NCBI RefSeq assembly: GCF_030453185.1
Contig: NZ_JAKDKW010000005.1
Coordinates: 1 to 56,106, forward strand
Direction: 5' to 3'
Length of the DNA stretch: 56,106 bases
From: Yaniella sp.
GTDB taxonomy: Bacteria; Actinomycetota; Actinomycetes; Actinomycetales; Micrococcaceae
Below the pieces are notes generated by a model. The model did no database searches, was not told where the DNA came from, and saw nothing but the letters and a program-made list of their open reading frames with translations. Both the position numbers and the translations under genes were made by a program. Shown in pieces: positions 27,338-37,838 of this stretch (positions are counted from its first letter, which is position 1; the number at the start of each line of letters is the position of its first letter).

Positions 27338-28336
27338 TTAGTGGCGTCCAGCCATACCGGCCACCTTGGTGACCATGCGTTCTACAGCAAACGCAGGATC
27401 CCGCGCCTGACCTTTGGCCTCGGCATCAGCACGTGCAATGAGTTCAATGGCCCCAGCAATATTTACAGGCGTCCAATGTCGGGCGGTCGCGACAACGCGT
27501 TGAACTTGCCAAGGCGCCATGCCCAACGCCGATGCAAGTTGTCCCTGGGATAGTTGGGCGTCCACTGCGCGTGCGACCTGCCGAGCTTTCATCGCAAACG
27601 ACGCAGTAATGGCCACGGGTTGTACACCGGTCGCTAGCGCATGTCGCAATAGAGCTGTGGCTGGACCAAGCTGTCCTTCTAGCGCGCTATCGGCTACTTT
27701 GAACGCGGTAGCCTGGACCCGGCCGCCATAGTATTTTTCGACGATGTCCTCGGTGATCGTTCCTTGGGTATCCGATATGAGCTGCTGCGCAGAACTGGCG
27801 AGCTCACCAAGATTCTGCCCTATCGCATCGGCTAGCGCCCTGATGGCATCCGGCTCAATTCTACGACGAGCTTCGCGAAATTCTGCCTGCAGAAATTCCA
27901 TTCTGTCTCGGTCGGATTTGATGGGTTTCGCTTCAATGTGTTGGCCAGATTTCTTGAGCACATCTAATAGCCGCTTACCTCGGTTACCACCGCCATGCAG
28001 ACCGAGAAATGTTACATCTGGGTTCTGATATTGGATGTATTCCAGGCCGTCGACCAAGAACGCGTCGGTCATTTTATGCATTTCGTCGAAAACCAACAAC
28101 TTTTTCTCGCCAAACAAGGAGGGGCTGGCCAAGACTTGTAGCTCGCCCGCTTGATACTCTGCTGCCGACAAATGATGAATCTCAGTATCTGGTTCAGCTT
28201 GTTTGAGTTGGGTTTTAATCGTGTCTGTCACCCTGGTATGGATATAGTCTTCACCACCTTGGACCAAAATAAATGGTGAAACGGTTACATCGCGCCAGGA
28301 TGCTCCAGAGGTTTTTGAACGACGAGGGGAAGCCAT
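27338..28336 (-). CDS. holA: DNA polymerase III subunit delta
   Basis: Clamp-loader subunit that opens the beta clamp during replication. The 332 residues show the family layout: a degenerate AAA+ N-terminal domain (PFILVQGGEDYIHTR), the LVVFDEMHKM-like stretch (KKLLVFDEMHK), and a C-terminal helical domain (LASALGMAPWQVQRVVATAR). It follows comEC by ten bases, as in other actinobacteria. Confidence 0.93.
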   Translation of the reverse strand: MASPRRSKTSGASWRDVTVSPFILVQGGEDYIHTRVTDTIKTQLKQAEPDTEIHHLSAAEYQAGELQVLASPSLFGEKKLLVFDEMHKMTDAFLVDGLEYIQYQNPDVTFLGLHGGGNRGKRLLDVLKKSGQHIEAKPIKSDRDRMEFLQAEFREARRRIEPDAIRALADAIGQNLGELASSAQQLISDTQGTITEDIVEKYYGGRVQATAFKVADSALEGQLGPATALLRHALATGVQPVAITASFAMKARQVARAVDAQLSQGQLASALGMAPWQVQRVVATARHWTPVNIAGAIELIARADAEAKGQARDPAFAVERMVTKVAGMAGRH

Positions 28337-28346
28337 AGTTTCGAGT

Positions 28347-30839
28347 CTATCGGTCCACGGCCATATAGGTTTGATTCTGTTCGAACGTCACTGAAAACGT
28401 GCCATCTAAGTCTGTTCGGCGAATTTCCACGTTGGCTCCCAAAGCGGACAAGATGTCATCGTGAGGATGCCCGTAACTATTTTCTGCGCCAACGCCGATC
28501 ATTGCCACCTTTGGCGCGGTATGTTGGATCAGTTCTGTGCCGCCATTTTGAGCACCGTGATGTGAAAGTTTCAAAATATCGATATCCTCGGGCACAAGGT
28601 CCTGTGCGATAAGCTGGGCGGCTGCATCTTCCTCCAGGTCGCCTGTGAACAGCGCTTTGACTGTCCCACCGTGTCGGTAGATTTCCACTAGTAATACCAT
28701 CGAGGCATTATTTTCGTTAGACGTCTGGGAGTCAGCCGACAGCACTGTCCACCGCACCTGTACCGAATGCACTCCTTGGTCAGCGGCATGGTCAATTACT
28801 TGAACTACGGGCTCCTTGACGTGCTGGGCGTCGTCCGGCAGGCCGGTTTCGGCAGCAGGATATGTAGGATCAGCCCCCGTGGAATACAGTACTTGAGCTG
28901 GTTGTATCCTTGCTGTGACTCCCCCAATGCCACCGACGTGATCTGCATGCAGGTGCGTGACCGCCAAAGCATCTATGGTCTCGATATTTGCGTCTGCTAG
29001 GCATCGCTGTGCTAATGCTTCGTCTGGTCCAGTGTCGATCACCATTGCTGATGCAGCGCCCGTGCGAATCAGAAACATATCGCCTTGACCAACATCGCAA
29101 CCGATAATGTCCCAGTTGTCATCGACTCCTCCGCCGTTACTCGGCCAGAACACCGCTACGTGTGCGACGACAGCAATCACAAGGATCATGGATTGAACGA
29201 CGCTGGTCACACCCTGGTGTTGTCGATATAGGCTGTGCATACTTCGACGCCATCTCGGCACACGCTCGTCAAGTTTGACAGGTGGTTTAGGTCGGCGCTG
29301 AGAGCGCAAGAGTCTCACTATGAAAATAGCGCAGGCTGCCCAGTGCAAGGTGATCAAGAGTACGCCAGCTATACCGTCGGGCCAGGCCAGCTTCGCACCG
29401 GGTAGATCTGTCACAGTAGTGGCAACCCATCCGATACCGGATGTTGGGATGGCAACCAGGTGCAAAATCGTTTGGGAGATAGCCGGTGCAACGACCGAGA
29501 TTCCAGCCGCGAGTGTGCCGGGCACAGTAATCAGTGGCAGCAACGGTGTGGCAAGCAGGTTAGCCAGCAATGAATAGGGACTGATGTAGTCGATAAATGA
29601 CAGCAAGATAGGTTGGCACGCAAGTTGCGCAGTCGTAGATATTGCCAGTGACGAGCTGAGCATTGACGCCCAGAAATCTGGTAGTACTTTATTTAAGTAC
29701 CTATGCAGCCATCGCTCGAGTGGTTGCGCGCCCAACACGATCCCGGCAGTAGCAGCAACGGAGAGTTGGAAGCCCACTTCATGTACTAGCTCAGGCGAAA
29801 TCGTCAGGATAACAATGGTTGATAGGGCAAGAACCGGTAACGCTTGCGAACCTCTCCCAAAGTACAGAGCCCAGGCACCGATAGCGCCCATCGTGGCAGC
29901 TCGAATGATTGATGGTTGCATACCGACGATCTGGACAAATAGCAGCAGCGTGCAGAAGAATGCCGCGATGACGATTGATCGGGGTAAGCGCAAACTTCGA
30001 AACAAGAGGGTAGCCGCCGCAGCGATCAGCGATGTATGGGCACCTGAGACGGCCGAGAGATGGCTCAGTCCAGATATTTTCATAGCTTCATCTAGGTGTT
30101 CTGACTGTTGTGATCGGTCCCCTAGGATGAGCCCGGGTAATAGTTCTGGCGCATAGGCGATGGTTTCAGCCGACTGATCCCGTAAGGTTGTCCGCATCTG
30201 ATCTCGCCCAGTCGTGCTCTGAGTATGGTCGGGTCCCAGACACGTGCCTTGGTTTACTGCGCCCAATGCGGTGACAAATACACTGGATTCGTTATCGGAG
30301 ACCCGTCCCATAAAACACCCATGATCTTCTGCGCTCAGATCTGCCCAAGTCTCATCACCTGAAACGACAATCTTGGCCGGGTGATCTGTGGGTACGAGAT
30401 CTTTTCCAAAATGCTCTACTTTGGCGGTCACGAACCAGTTGGGACCAAATGGACTATCACGTTCGACGGGGTCAGTGACGAGTTGAACTGACATTCTGGC
30501 TGTGCCCAGATCTTCTACGAGTTGTAACCAACCAGAATCCTCCGCGGCTATACGCTGATGTTGCACAATACAGGCAGCAGGGGTGGCCATCCAACAGGCA
30601 ATCGTGAAAATAAGGCCTAAATTTACCAAACGCCGTTTTTTCGATGAACGGAAGAACCATAGGACCAGCGCGGCTATGCCACCGATGAATGGCAAAGCAA
30701 CGGGTATCCATCGAACCCAAAACATCGGAAGCATGGGTATGAGAAAGCAGACGCCTGCAGTCAGTGTCGCAGCTGGAATGAGTCGGATGTCAATGGGCGC
30801 TGCGATATCATCAGGCTTGATATGGTCGTGCTCAATCAC
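28347..30839 (-). CDS. comEC: ComEC/Rec2 DNA-uptake channel protein
   Basis: Membrane protein that moves single-stranded DNA across the cytoplasmic membrane in transformation. The 830-residue chain has two N-terminal membrane helices, a soluble DUF4131-like part, a competence domain with many helices (about 225-510) and a C-terminal metallo-beta-lactamase-like domain (about 560-820) with THLHADHVGG. The GTG at 30839 is chosen because it overlaps the comEA stop as GTGA; a TTG one codon upstream is also possible. The frame is full length with no visible defect, so uptake may be functional, but no pilus genes are in the window. Confidence 0.92.
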   Translation of the reverse strand: MIEHDHIKPDDIAAPIDIRLIPAATLTAGVCFLIPMLPMFWVRWIPVALPFIGGIAALVLWFFRSSKKRRLVNLGLIFTIACWMATPAACIVQHQRIAAEDSGWLQLVEDLGTARMSVQLVTDPVERDSPFGPNWFVTAKVEHFGKDLVPTDHPAKIVVSGDETWADLSAEDHGCFMGRVSDNESSVFVTALGAVNQGTCLGPDHTQSTTGRDQMRTTLRDQSAETIAYAPELLPGLILGDRSQQSEHLDEAMKISGLSHLSAVSGAHTSLIAAAATLLFRSLRLPRSIVIAAFFCTLLLFVQIVGMQPSIIRAATMGAIGAWALYFGRGSQALPVLALSTIVILTISPELVHEVGFQLSVAATAGIVLGAQPLERWLHRYLNKVLPDFWASMLSSSLAISTTAQLACQPILLSFIDYISPYSLLANLLATPLLPLITVPGTLAAGISVVAPAISQTILHLVAIPTSGIGWVATTVTDLPGAKLAWPDGIAGVLLITLHWAACAIFIVRLLRSQRRPKPPVKLDERVPRWRRSMHSLYRQHQGVTSVVQSMILVIAVVAHVAVFWPSNGGGVDDNWDIIGCDVGQGDMFLIRTGAASAMVIDTGPDEALAQRCLADANIETIDALAVTHLHADHVGGIGGVTARIQPAQVLYSTGADPTYPAAETGLPDDAQHVKEPVVQVIDHAADQGVHSVQVRWTVLSADSQTSNENNASMVLLVEIYRHGGTVKALFTGDLEEDAAAQLIAQDLVPEDIDILKLSHHGAQNGGTELIQHTAPKVAMIGVGAENSYGHPHDDILSALGANVEIRRTDLDGTFSVTFEQNQTYMAVDR

Positions 30840-31546
30840 CAACTCACCAATCCCTCAAGACGTTCGCGAGTTGCAGGACCGATACCGGAGACTTCTTCTA
30901 GACTGGCCAGATTTGTGAAGTCCCCATGTTGTTCCCGATGGGCAATAATCTGCTCGGCTGTGGCAGGGCCCACTCCAGGTAACGTTTCCAAAGCCGCGGT
31001 GTCGGCAGTATTGATATTTACCATGCCGGTTCCTACATCGGCCGAACCGTGTGTTGCCGCCGGTGAATCGGACCCAACGTTTGATCCATCGGCTTCGCGA
31101 TTTGGGACCAGAATATAGTCTCCGTCAGAAGCCACAGCAGCCAAGTTGAGCGCATCTAGTTGCGCCTGTTCCGTAGCACCACCCGCTGCTTCGATAGCGT
31201 CAACGACCCGAGCATTTGCAGTGAGTTCTACTATGCCCGGATCGTGGACCTCACCGGCCACATGTACGATAAGTTGGCTATCACTGGAATCGTCAGACAT
31301 CAAAACGTCGTCTTCGTGCTCTGTTGTCGGTTCCGCATCGGATTCAGATCCGGGTGAATCCTCTTGACTATTATTCACGGCAAGAGTGGTGTCTTGAGCA
31401 CCGGGCTGCTCTGTAATCAGCCACCGAAATCCAAATATTGTTGCGATGACGATAGCAAGCATCAAAACAGCAGACAGTGCAACTTTTGTGCGCCAGAGTG
31501 GCGCCCGCGGTTGATGTTCGCCGGGCTCTGCCAAATGTTTAGCCAT
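30836..31546 (-). CDS. comEA: DNA-binding competence protein ComEA
   Basis: Membrane-tethered DNA receptor, 236 residues from ATG 31546 (a GTG at 31564 is possible). A transmembrane helix (about 24-45) is followed by an acidic low-complexity linker, an SLBB domain (IVHVAGEVHDPGIVEL) and a C-terminal double helix-hairpin-helix domain (VNINTADTAALETLPGVGP and EVSGIGPATRERLEGL). It is the first gene of comEA-comEC-holA. The upstream spacer has two DnaA-box-like sites. Confidence 0.92.
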   Translation of the reverse strand: MAKHLAEPGEHQPRAPLWRTKVALSAVLMLAIVIATIFGFRWLITEQPGAQDTTLAVNNSQEDSPGSESDAEPTTEHEDDVLMSDDSSDSQLIVHVAGEVHDPGIVELTANARVVDAIEAAGGATEQAQLDALNLAAVASDGDYILVPNREADGSNVGSDSPAATHGSADVGTGMVNINTADTAALETLPGVGPATAEQIIAHREQHGDFTNLASLEEVSGIGPATRERLEGLVSW

Positions 31547-31597
31547 ACCTACAGCATGTGACACGCATTCGGCTGCCTAGTGGCCCTCAAGCTACGT

Positions 31598-31635
31598 TGT
31601 GGATAACGTCTTTGTACGTTTCATGCTGTGGATAC
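31598..31635. promoter_or_regulatory. Pair of DnaA-box-like sites upstream of comEA
   Basis: TGTGGATAA at 31598-31606 is the exact complement of the DnaA box TTATCCACA. A second site, TGTGGATAC (31627-31635), differs at one base and has the same orientation 29 bases on. A weaker TGTGGTTTA lies at 31746-31754. They are in the 200-base space between degV and comEA. Confidence 0.4.
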
Positions 31636-31751
31636 ATCACACACCACAGAATTTCACCGGCCGTAGCACCTCTAGCGCGAGCGGCTCGGACATGTCGACT
31701 GCGACGTTGGTCAGAAGCAGTCCGACTTGCTAACACTTTCCAACCTGTGGT

Positions 31752-32717
31752 TTAGGGTCTGCCGTAGCCGGCGTAATCGAGAGCTGGGCTCATAGATATA
31801 CCCAGCGCGCCTAACCCAAGGTGGGCTGCTAAAACTGCGGGAAGACGCAGCACCGGTACGGGCATCGATGAGTGTTCTTCTAGTGCTGCTGCTAGCTCGT
31901 GAGCGGTCTCGAAATCACCATAGGCTTGGACACTCAAGCGCACTGGCGTTTCTGCGGAGTTCGCGATCTCGGTGATCAGTGCAAGGGCCTTGGCCTGACT
32001 TCGAGGCCTGTCGAGGAGTTCTATGGCCCCATCTTTCAGATGCATCACTGGACGGACTTGAAGGAGCTGTCCAAGGAGTCCAGGTAACGCCGGTATGCGG
32101 CCACCTTTACGCAGCGCATCAAGGTTGGGCACAGTAAAAATGGTTTGGCCGACATCGGCCTGCCGTTGGGCGATATCCGCCAAAAAATCCGGTGAGAGCC
32201 CCAACCGGGTGCGCATCAGCGTGTCCAATACCGCATGGCCAAGTGACATGCCGGCGTTATAGGAGTCTAGGACCGTAACCGGTATTGGTGAAGATTGTGC
32301 GGCGATACGTGCGGCATCTGTCGTGCCTGATAGCCGTGACGACAGGTGGATGGACAAGATACGGCTGTAACCCTGTTCAGCCACGTGCTTATACGTGGCT
32401 GAAAATTGTCCGGGTGACGGACGCGATGTGCGCAGACTCGTTCCTGCAGCCAATGCGATGGAAAGATCGTGGTGCAGGACTTCGTCATCTTCATTATAAA
32501 TTTGGTCGCCGATCATCACCGGTATCGGGATAATGAATAGCTCCGACCCATTGGGTAGCTGATATACCTCATCCGGTAGTGCGGCTGACGTGTCAGTAAC
32601 GATGGCGACCCGATCCTTGCGGGCTGGCTTTATGTAGCGCGCCCAGCCGACCGCCTCGCTGCGTACATCACGCGAGGTGGCGGCCAGTCTGGCGATCCAT
32701 GCTGCTACATCCGACAT
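31752..32717 (-). CDS. DegV family fatty-acid-binding protein
   Basis: DegV/FakB-like protein that binds a fatty acid, in some bacteria presenting it to a fatty acid kinase. The 321-residue chain has the N-terminal motif VTDTSAALP, the TSRPSPGQF loop, ILSIHLSSRLSGT and a C-terminal ligand-binding domain. The ATG at 32717 follows the leuS stop by seven bases; an upstream TTG at 32732 would overlap leuS. No FakA partner is in the window, so a kinase role is unproven. Confidence 0.88.
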   Translation of the reverse strand: MSDVAAWIARLAATSRDVRSEAVGWARYIKPARKDRVAIVTDTSAALPDEVYQLPNGSELFIIPIPVMIGDQIYNEDDEVLHHDLSIALAAGTSLRTSRPSPGQFSATYKHVAEQGYSRILSIHLSSRLSGTTDAARIAAQSSPIPVTVLDSYNAGMSLGHAVLDTLMRTRLGLSPDFLADIAQRQADVGQTIFTVPNLDALRKGGRIPALPGLLGQLLQVRPVMHLKDGAIELLDRPRSQAKALALITEIANSAETPVRLSVQAYGDFETAHELAAALEEHSSMPVPVLRLPAVLAAHLGLGALGISMSPALDYAGYGRP

Positions 32718-32724
32718 ACTGCGA

Positions 32725-35217
32725 TTAGCCAACTACGAAGTTGACGAGTTTGCCTTTGACCACAATGACTTTTCGGATCTCTTTGTCGCCAATGGAACGC
32801 TGGACATTCTCCGAGTCGCGGGCGACTTTTTCGAGGTCTTGATCCGAAATATCAGCGGGCACTTCAAAACGGTCTCGCAGTTTGCCCTGTACCTGGGCTA
32901 TGACGGTGATCTTGTCTTCAACGAGCAACGATTCATCAACAGTCAACCAAGCCGAACGGGATACTGACGGCTTGTGTCCAAGTAGCGCCCACATATCTTC
33001 GGCTGTATACGGGGCGACCAGGGACAGCAGCTGTGCGATTACCTCAACGGCTTCACGTACTGCTGGACTGCCGGCACCTGCACCATTGTCGACCTCTTTA
33101 CGTGTGGCGTTGACCAATTCCATGGTGCGAGCCACAACCACATTGAATTTTTGATCGTCAAGCAGTGATTCTGCTTCATGCACGACTTTATGGGTAATCT
33201 GACGCAGCGCCGAGTCCCCACCGGAAGGATCCGTTCCAGGCGTTGAACCCGATAAGTGTACGTCTTGGGCAAGCCTCCAGGCACGGGCTAAGAATTTGAG
33301 CGACGCGGCTGGTGACACATCGGCCCAGTCCACGTCATCTTCTGGAGGAGAAGCAAACACCATGGTCAGACGGATCGCATCAACGCCGAAGGCATCGAGT
33401 TGTTCACCGAGTGCTACACCGTTGCCTAAGGATTTTGACATCGCTTTGCCACCATTGAGGACCTGTCCCTGATTGAGCAGGCGGGTGAATGGTTCGGTAA
33501 AGCTCACCAAATCCATGTCGTAGAGCGCTTTGGTAAAGAAGCGTGAATATAACAGGTGCAAGATGGCATGCTCAACGCCACCGACGTACTGGTCGACTGG
33601 CCCCCAGCGGTCAAGTTTGTCGCGATCCCAGATCTCTTCGGAATTATTCGCCGATACGAAACGCATGTAGTACCAGGACGAGTCGACAAACGTATCCATC
33701 GTGTCGGTATCGCGCTGAGCCGGTCCATTACAGGTTGGGCACGATACATTGACCCAGTCTTCAGCGGCTTCAAGGGGGGACTTACCCTTGGGAGCTAGCT
33801 GCTGTCCATGTAAGTTTTTGGGCAGCTCGACAGGAAGTTGATCTTGTGGAACAGGCACTTCACCGCAGGTATCGCAGTGAATAATCGGGATGGGTGCACC
33901 CCAGAACCGCTGACGGGACAACAACCAGTCGCGTAAACGGTAGTTCACGGATTTAAAGCCTGTGCCCCTAACGTCCAACAGCTCGATTGCTTTATCGATG
34001 GCAGCCTGGCCGGTGAGACCATCGAGCTCGCCGGAGTTGATATTGGCACCGGTACCGGTTGTGGCATCTCCGGTGTCTTCTGGATTGTCTTCGCCGGTAT
34101 CTACCACTGTTCGAACGGGCAGGTCCATTGCGCGAGCGAAGTCCATATCTCGCTGATCGTGTGCGGGCACAGCCATGATGGCCCCGGTGCCGTAATCCGA
34201 CAGGACATAATCTGATGCCCAAACAGGGACTCGTTCGCCCGAGAGCGGGTTGATTCCGTAACGTCCCAAAAACACTCCGGTCTTTGGTCGGTCAGTCGAC
34301 TGACGGTCAATATCTGAGACGTGTTTTAAATCGTCACGGTAGGTCTTGAGAGCTGCAGCCTGTTCTTCGGTAACGAGTTCTTCTGCAAGTTCTGCATCGG
34401 CAGCGACCACCATGAAGGTGGCGCCGTAGAGGGTGTCAGGGCGGGTCGTGTAGACCTCAATGGCCGGTCCGTCTTCAATGGCAAACGTAACGGTTGCACC
34501 GGTGGATTTACCGATCCAATTGCGCTGCATATTCAGGACGCGCTCTGGCCATTTCCCTTCCAGAGCGTCCATATCCTGTAAAAGTCGCTCGGCGTAGTCC
34601 GTGATCTTAAAATACCACTGCTCCAGGGCCTTCTTTGTCACCTCAGTGCCACAGCGTTCACAAGCGCCATCGACCACTTGCTCATTCGCCAGCACGGTTT
34701 GGTCTTTAGGACACCAGTTAACCGGCGAATTTTTTCGGTATGTCAGCCCGCGTTCGTAAAATTTCAAAAAGAGCCACTGGGTCCAGCGGTAATATTCTGG
34801 ATCCGAGGTGTGCAGGACCGTATCCCAGTCTACGGAAATCGCATAGCGCTCAAATGATGATCGCTGGGTCGCAATATTCTCGTAGGTCCATTCGGCCGGA
34901 TGCGCGTCTCGAGCGATCGCAGCATTCTCGGCAGGCAGACCAAAGGAGTCCCACCCAATCGGGTGAAGAACATCGTAACCGCGCAGCATCCAGTAGCGAG
35001 AGACCACATCGCCCATCGCAAAGGCTTCAGCGTGCCCCATGTGAAGATCACCGGACGGATATGGGAACATATCGAGCACATATTTCCGCGGCCGTTGACC
35101 GTCGTCTGCGGCTTGGAATACCTTGTTGTTTTCCCAATAGCCGGCCCAGCGCTGCTCAATGGCAGAAAATGAATACTCTTCGCGCCCGGTATCGGCCTGA
35201 TTCGATGTGTTCGTCAC
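32725..35217 (-). CDS. leuS: Leucyl-tRNA synthetase
   Basis: Class I enzyme that charges tRNA-Leu. The 830 residues contain the HIGH-type motif ([12 protein letters not shown]), a CP1 editing domain, zinc-type cysteine pairs ([20 protein letters not shown]), the KMSKS-type motif ([10 protein letters not shown]) and an anticodon-binding domain. The start is GTG. The usual adjacency to degV and comEA is seen. No T-box-like leader fits in the 55 bases before it. Confidence 0.97.
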   Translation of the reverse strand: MTNTSNQADTGREEYSFSAIEQRWAGYWENNKVFQAADDGQRPRKYVLDMFPYPSGDLHMGHAEAFAMGDVVSRYWMLRGYDVLHPIGWDSFGLPAENAAIARDAHPAEWTYENIATQRSSFERYAISVDWDTVLHTSDPEYYRWTQWLFLKFYERGLTYRKNSPVNWCPKDQTVLANEQVVDGACERCGTEVTKKALEQWYFKITDYAERLLQDMDALEGKWPERVLNMQRNWIGKSTGATVTFAIEDGPAIEVYTTRPDTLYGATFMVVAADAELAEELVTEEQAAALKTYRDDLKHVSDIDRQSTDRPKTGVFLGRYGINPLSGERVPVWASDYVLSDYGTGAIMAVPAHDQRDMDFARAMDLPVRTVVDTGEDNPEDTGDATTGTGANINSGELDGLTGQAAIDKAIELLDVRGTGFKSVNYRLRDWLLSRQRFWGAPIPIIHCDTCGEVPVPQDQLPVELPKNLHGQQLAPKGKSPLEAAEDWVNVSCPTCNGPAQRDTDTMDTFVDSSWYYMRFVSANNSEEIWDRDKLDRWGPVDQYVGGVEHAILHLLYSRFFTKALYDMDLVSFTEPFTRLLNQGQVLNGGKAMSKSLGNGVALGEQLDAFGVDAIRLTMVFASPPEDDVDWADVSPAASLKFLARAWRLAQDVHLSGSTPGTDPSGGDSALRQITHKVVHEAESLLDDQKFNVVVARTMELVNATRKEVDNGAGAGSPAVREAVEVIAQLLSLVAPYTAEDMWALLGHKPSVSRSAWLTVDESLLVEDKITVIAQVQGKLRDRFEVPADISDQDLEKVARDSENVQRSIGDKEIRKVIVVKGKLVNFVVG

Positions 35218-35272
35218 GTTGTCCTGTCTACAGTTTCTACGAGAAGGTCAGATCTAGTGTCAGTCTAATATT

Positions 35273-36805
35273 CTAGCTGGTCTCATCAACCGGCCAGCCA
35301 ATCGTGTGGTCGATTGCCGCACGCCAGCCTCGGACGAGACGACTCCGTTTTGTTGGGACGATCTGCGGATACCATACCCCACCGGATTGCCACAGTTCGC
35401 GCAGTTGCGCAGTGTTCTGCCATACCCCAATGCCGAGTCCCGCTGCATAGGCGGCACCGCGGGCGGTGGTCTCGATGTCAGCGCTACGTTCGACGACGAC
35501 GTCTAAAATATCGGACTGAAACTGCATCAACTGGTCATTGGTGGTCATCCCACCGTCAACGTTGAGGCGCTGCAGCTGCTGCCCTGTATCAGTCTCTACT
35601 GCTTTCACCACGTCAAGAGTTTGGTAAGCGGTGGCGTCTAATGCAGCCCGGGCAATATGACCGGACGTAGCATAACTGGTGAGCCCAATGATCGTCCCCG
35701 AGGCATCGGAGCGCCACCATGGCGCAAAGAGCCCAGAAAATGCCGGTACGAAATACACGCCACCATGGTCCTCGACGCTGTTGGCGAGTGCTTCGATGTC
35801 TTTTGAACTGCGAATGATTCCTAATTGGTCTCGTAACCATTGGACCACCGAGCCCGCCTGAGCGATGGAGCCTTCCAGGGCATAGACGGGGGGCTCGTTC
35901 GGCAACTGATATGCAACGGTGGTGAGTAAGCCGCTGGTAGAAACAACCGGTTCGGTGCCAGTGTTATATAACACGAAACATCCGGTGCCATAGGTGTTTT
36001 TGGCTTCGCCTGCAGCAAAGATTGTCTGACCAAAGCTTGCGGCCTGCTGGTCCCCCAGCACCCCGGTAATGGATATCCCCGCAATAGCTAGCCCGTTAGC
36101 TACCGTGCCGAAATGGTGGACCGATGGGTAGATGGTCGGTAGCGACGACTCTAATACTTTGGGGGCCAGGCCAAAGATCTCACCCAGCGCTAGATCCCAC
36201 TGCCCGGTGTGAATATCCATTAGGGAGGTCCGCGAGGCGTTGGTGATGTCGGTGGCATGGACTGCTCCGCCGGTCAGGTTCCAGATAATCCAGGAGTCGA
36301 TGGTGCCAAAGCGTAAACGTCCGCGTGTGGCTAGTCGTGCAGCGTCTTCATTGTGATGCAGTATCCAAGCCATCTTCGAAGCTGAAAAATACGCTGACAG
36401 GTTCAGCCCGGTAGCGTGTTGAACCGAAGCGTTATGGCCAGCAGAGATGAGCTGTTCAACCACAGAGTCGGTTCGCGCATCCTGCCAGACAATTGCGCGA
36501 TGTACAGGCTGTGAGGTGTCGGCATCCCAGGCCACAACAGTCTCGCGTTGATTCGTGATGCCAATGGTGATGATATCGGCCGCGGTGAGCTGGGCACGAG
36601 CTAGCGACAGTGCAGCCAGTTCGCGGATGTTTGCCCAGATCTCGGCAGCGTCGTGTTCGACCCAACCAGGATGGGGAAAATACTGTTGATGTTCCCGCGC
36701 CACAATGGTCACGGCATTCCCGTCGGTGTCATACAGGGCAACACGGGTCGAAGTGGTCCCGAGGTCTAACGACATAATAATCTGGGCAGTTGAATTGGCA
36801 GCCAT
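35273..36805 (-). CDS. glpK: Glycerol kinase
   Basis: Phosphorylates glycerol to sn-glycerol 3-phosphate. The 510-residue FGGY-family protein starts with the ATP-site motif SLDLGTTSTRVALYD and keeps GITNQRETVVAWD with the substrate Arg-Glu pair, WQDART, and the C-terminal NVDGGMTTNDQLMQFQSD. No facilitator or glpD gene is nearby, so it stands alone, divergent from an alpha/beta hydrolase gene. Confidence 0.94.
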   Translation of the reverse strand: MAANSTAQIIMSLDLGTTSTRVALYDTDGNAVTIVAREHQQYFPHPGWVEHDAAEIWANIRELAALSLARAQLTAADIITIGITNQRETVVAWDADTSQPVHRAIVWQDARTDSVVEQLISAGHNASVQHATGLNLSAYFSASKMAWILHHNEDAARLATRGRLRFGTIDSWIIWNLTGGAVHATDITNASRTSLMDIHTGQWDLALGEIFGLAPKVLESSLPTIYPSVHHFGTVANGLAIAGISITGVLGDQQAASFGQTIFAAGEAKNTYGTGCFVLYNTGTEPVVSTSGLLTTVAYQLPNEPPVYALEGSIAQAGSVVQWLRDQLGIIRSSKDIEALANSVEDHGGVYFVPAFSGLFAPWWRSDASGTIIGLTSYATSGHIARAALDATAYQTLDVVKAVETDTGQQLQRLNVDGGMTTNDQLMQFQSDILDVVVERSADIETTARGAAYAAGLGIGVWQNTAQLRELWQSGGVWYPQIVPTKRSRLVRGWRAAIDHTIGWPVDETS

Positions 36806-36884
36806 AGGCGTTACTTAACCACACCTGTGTAGCATCGGTCACGCGGTCGCCCGGGTGAGCCCGAGTTTTTATAGACTGGTAGGT

Positions 36885-37838
36885 ATGACATTTGGCATTT
36901 GGCCGCGTTTGCGACCGCAGCATCTCGTTCGAGACAGGGCTCTATTGACAGGCAATTCGCAGCGGAATCCAGACCGCTTCGGTATCGAAGTCACCGACCC
37001 TGTCAGCGGCGCCCCATTCGAAGTGACGGTCTTTGGCTACCCTGGCCCACCCGACAGTCGACAACTTTTGGCGATCCACGGTTTTCGCGGTGATCATCAT
37101 GGTTTAGAACTTGTGATCGATGGATTATCTAACTGCGGAGTATGGACACCAGACCTGCCAGGTTTTGGGGCATCACCCGCTATGCCCGATGCTGAGCACA
37201 CGGTCGAGAACCTTGCTCATGTCGTCAACCAGCTGGCCCAACGGTTAGACGCCCCGGCACTGTTGGGGCATTCCTTTGGTTCAGTCATCGCTGCATACGC
37301 AGTCCATCAACGACCTTTCGCATATCGTCATCTGGTGCTCTTGAATCCCATCGCCCGACCCGCCCTAGCGGCACAGTCCAGGATGGATCGGGCAGCCACA
37401 GCTGTCACCAACAGTTTTTATCAGGTAGCAGCGACCCTGCCACCAACCATGGGCCGCCAGCTGCTGAGCAACCGATTGATTGTCTGGGCTACCGGTGCGT
37501 TTATGACAAAAACCGATGACCCACGCGTGCTGGCCTACACTCACGACCAGCATCAAGCATATTTCTCCGCTTTTGAATCTCCCGAGGTGTTGTTAGAGGC
37601 CTATCGAGCGTCAGTACAGCACACGGTCTCCGATGTTGCACAGTCACTCAAGTTGCCGGTGACCCTCATCGGAGGCGAAGCTGACGAGCTGTCCTCACCC
37701 GACGACATTTCGGCGCTCGCAGACCAAATCGGAATCGTCAATGACGACGTCGAGACACATATTCTGCCGCGTACCGGCCACCTGTTGCACTATGAACGCT
37801 CAGCGGCAGTTGCCGCACTCATTACGTGGCGTCTCTAG
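36885..37838 (+). CDS. Alpha/beta hydrolase
   Basis: Predicted soluble hydrolase of 317 residues. The oxyanion motif is LAIHGFRGDHHG (about 62-73), the nucleophile S130 lies in LLGHSFGS, and the late TGHLLHYER carries the catalytic His. The ATG at 36885 begins seven bases after a TAGACT -10-like element, so the message may be leaderless; a GTG at 36855 would place the start ahead of that element. The substrate is unknown. The end overlaps convergent priA by four bases. Confidence 0.82.
   Translation: MTFGIWPRLRPQHLVRDRALLTGNSQRNPDRFGIEVTDPVSGAPFEVTVFGYPGPPDSRQLLAIHGFRGDHHGLELVIDGLSNCGVWTPDLPGFGASPAMPDAEHTVENLAHVVNQLAQRLDAPALLGHSFGSVIAAYAVHQRPFAYRHLVLLNPIARPALAAQSRMDRAATAVTNSFYQVAATLPPTMGRQLLSNRLIVWATGAFMTKTDDPRVLAYTHDQHQAYFSAFESPEVLLEAYRASVQHTVSDVAQSLKLPVTLIGGEADELSSPDDISALADQIGIVNDDVETHILPRTGHLLHYERSAAVAALITWRL

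Noticed and set aside
35218-35272. Search for a T-box or leader before leuS
   Set aside because: The 55-base space is too short for a T-box and shows no specifier or antiterminator sequence.
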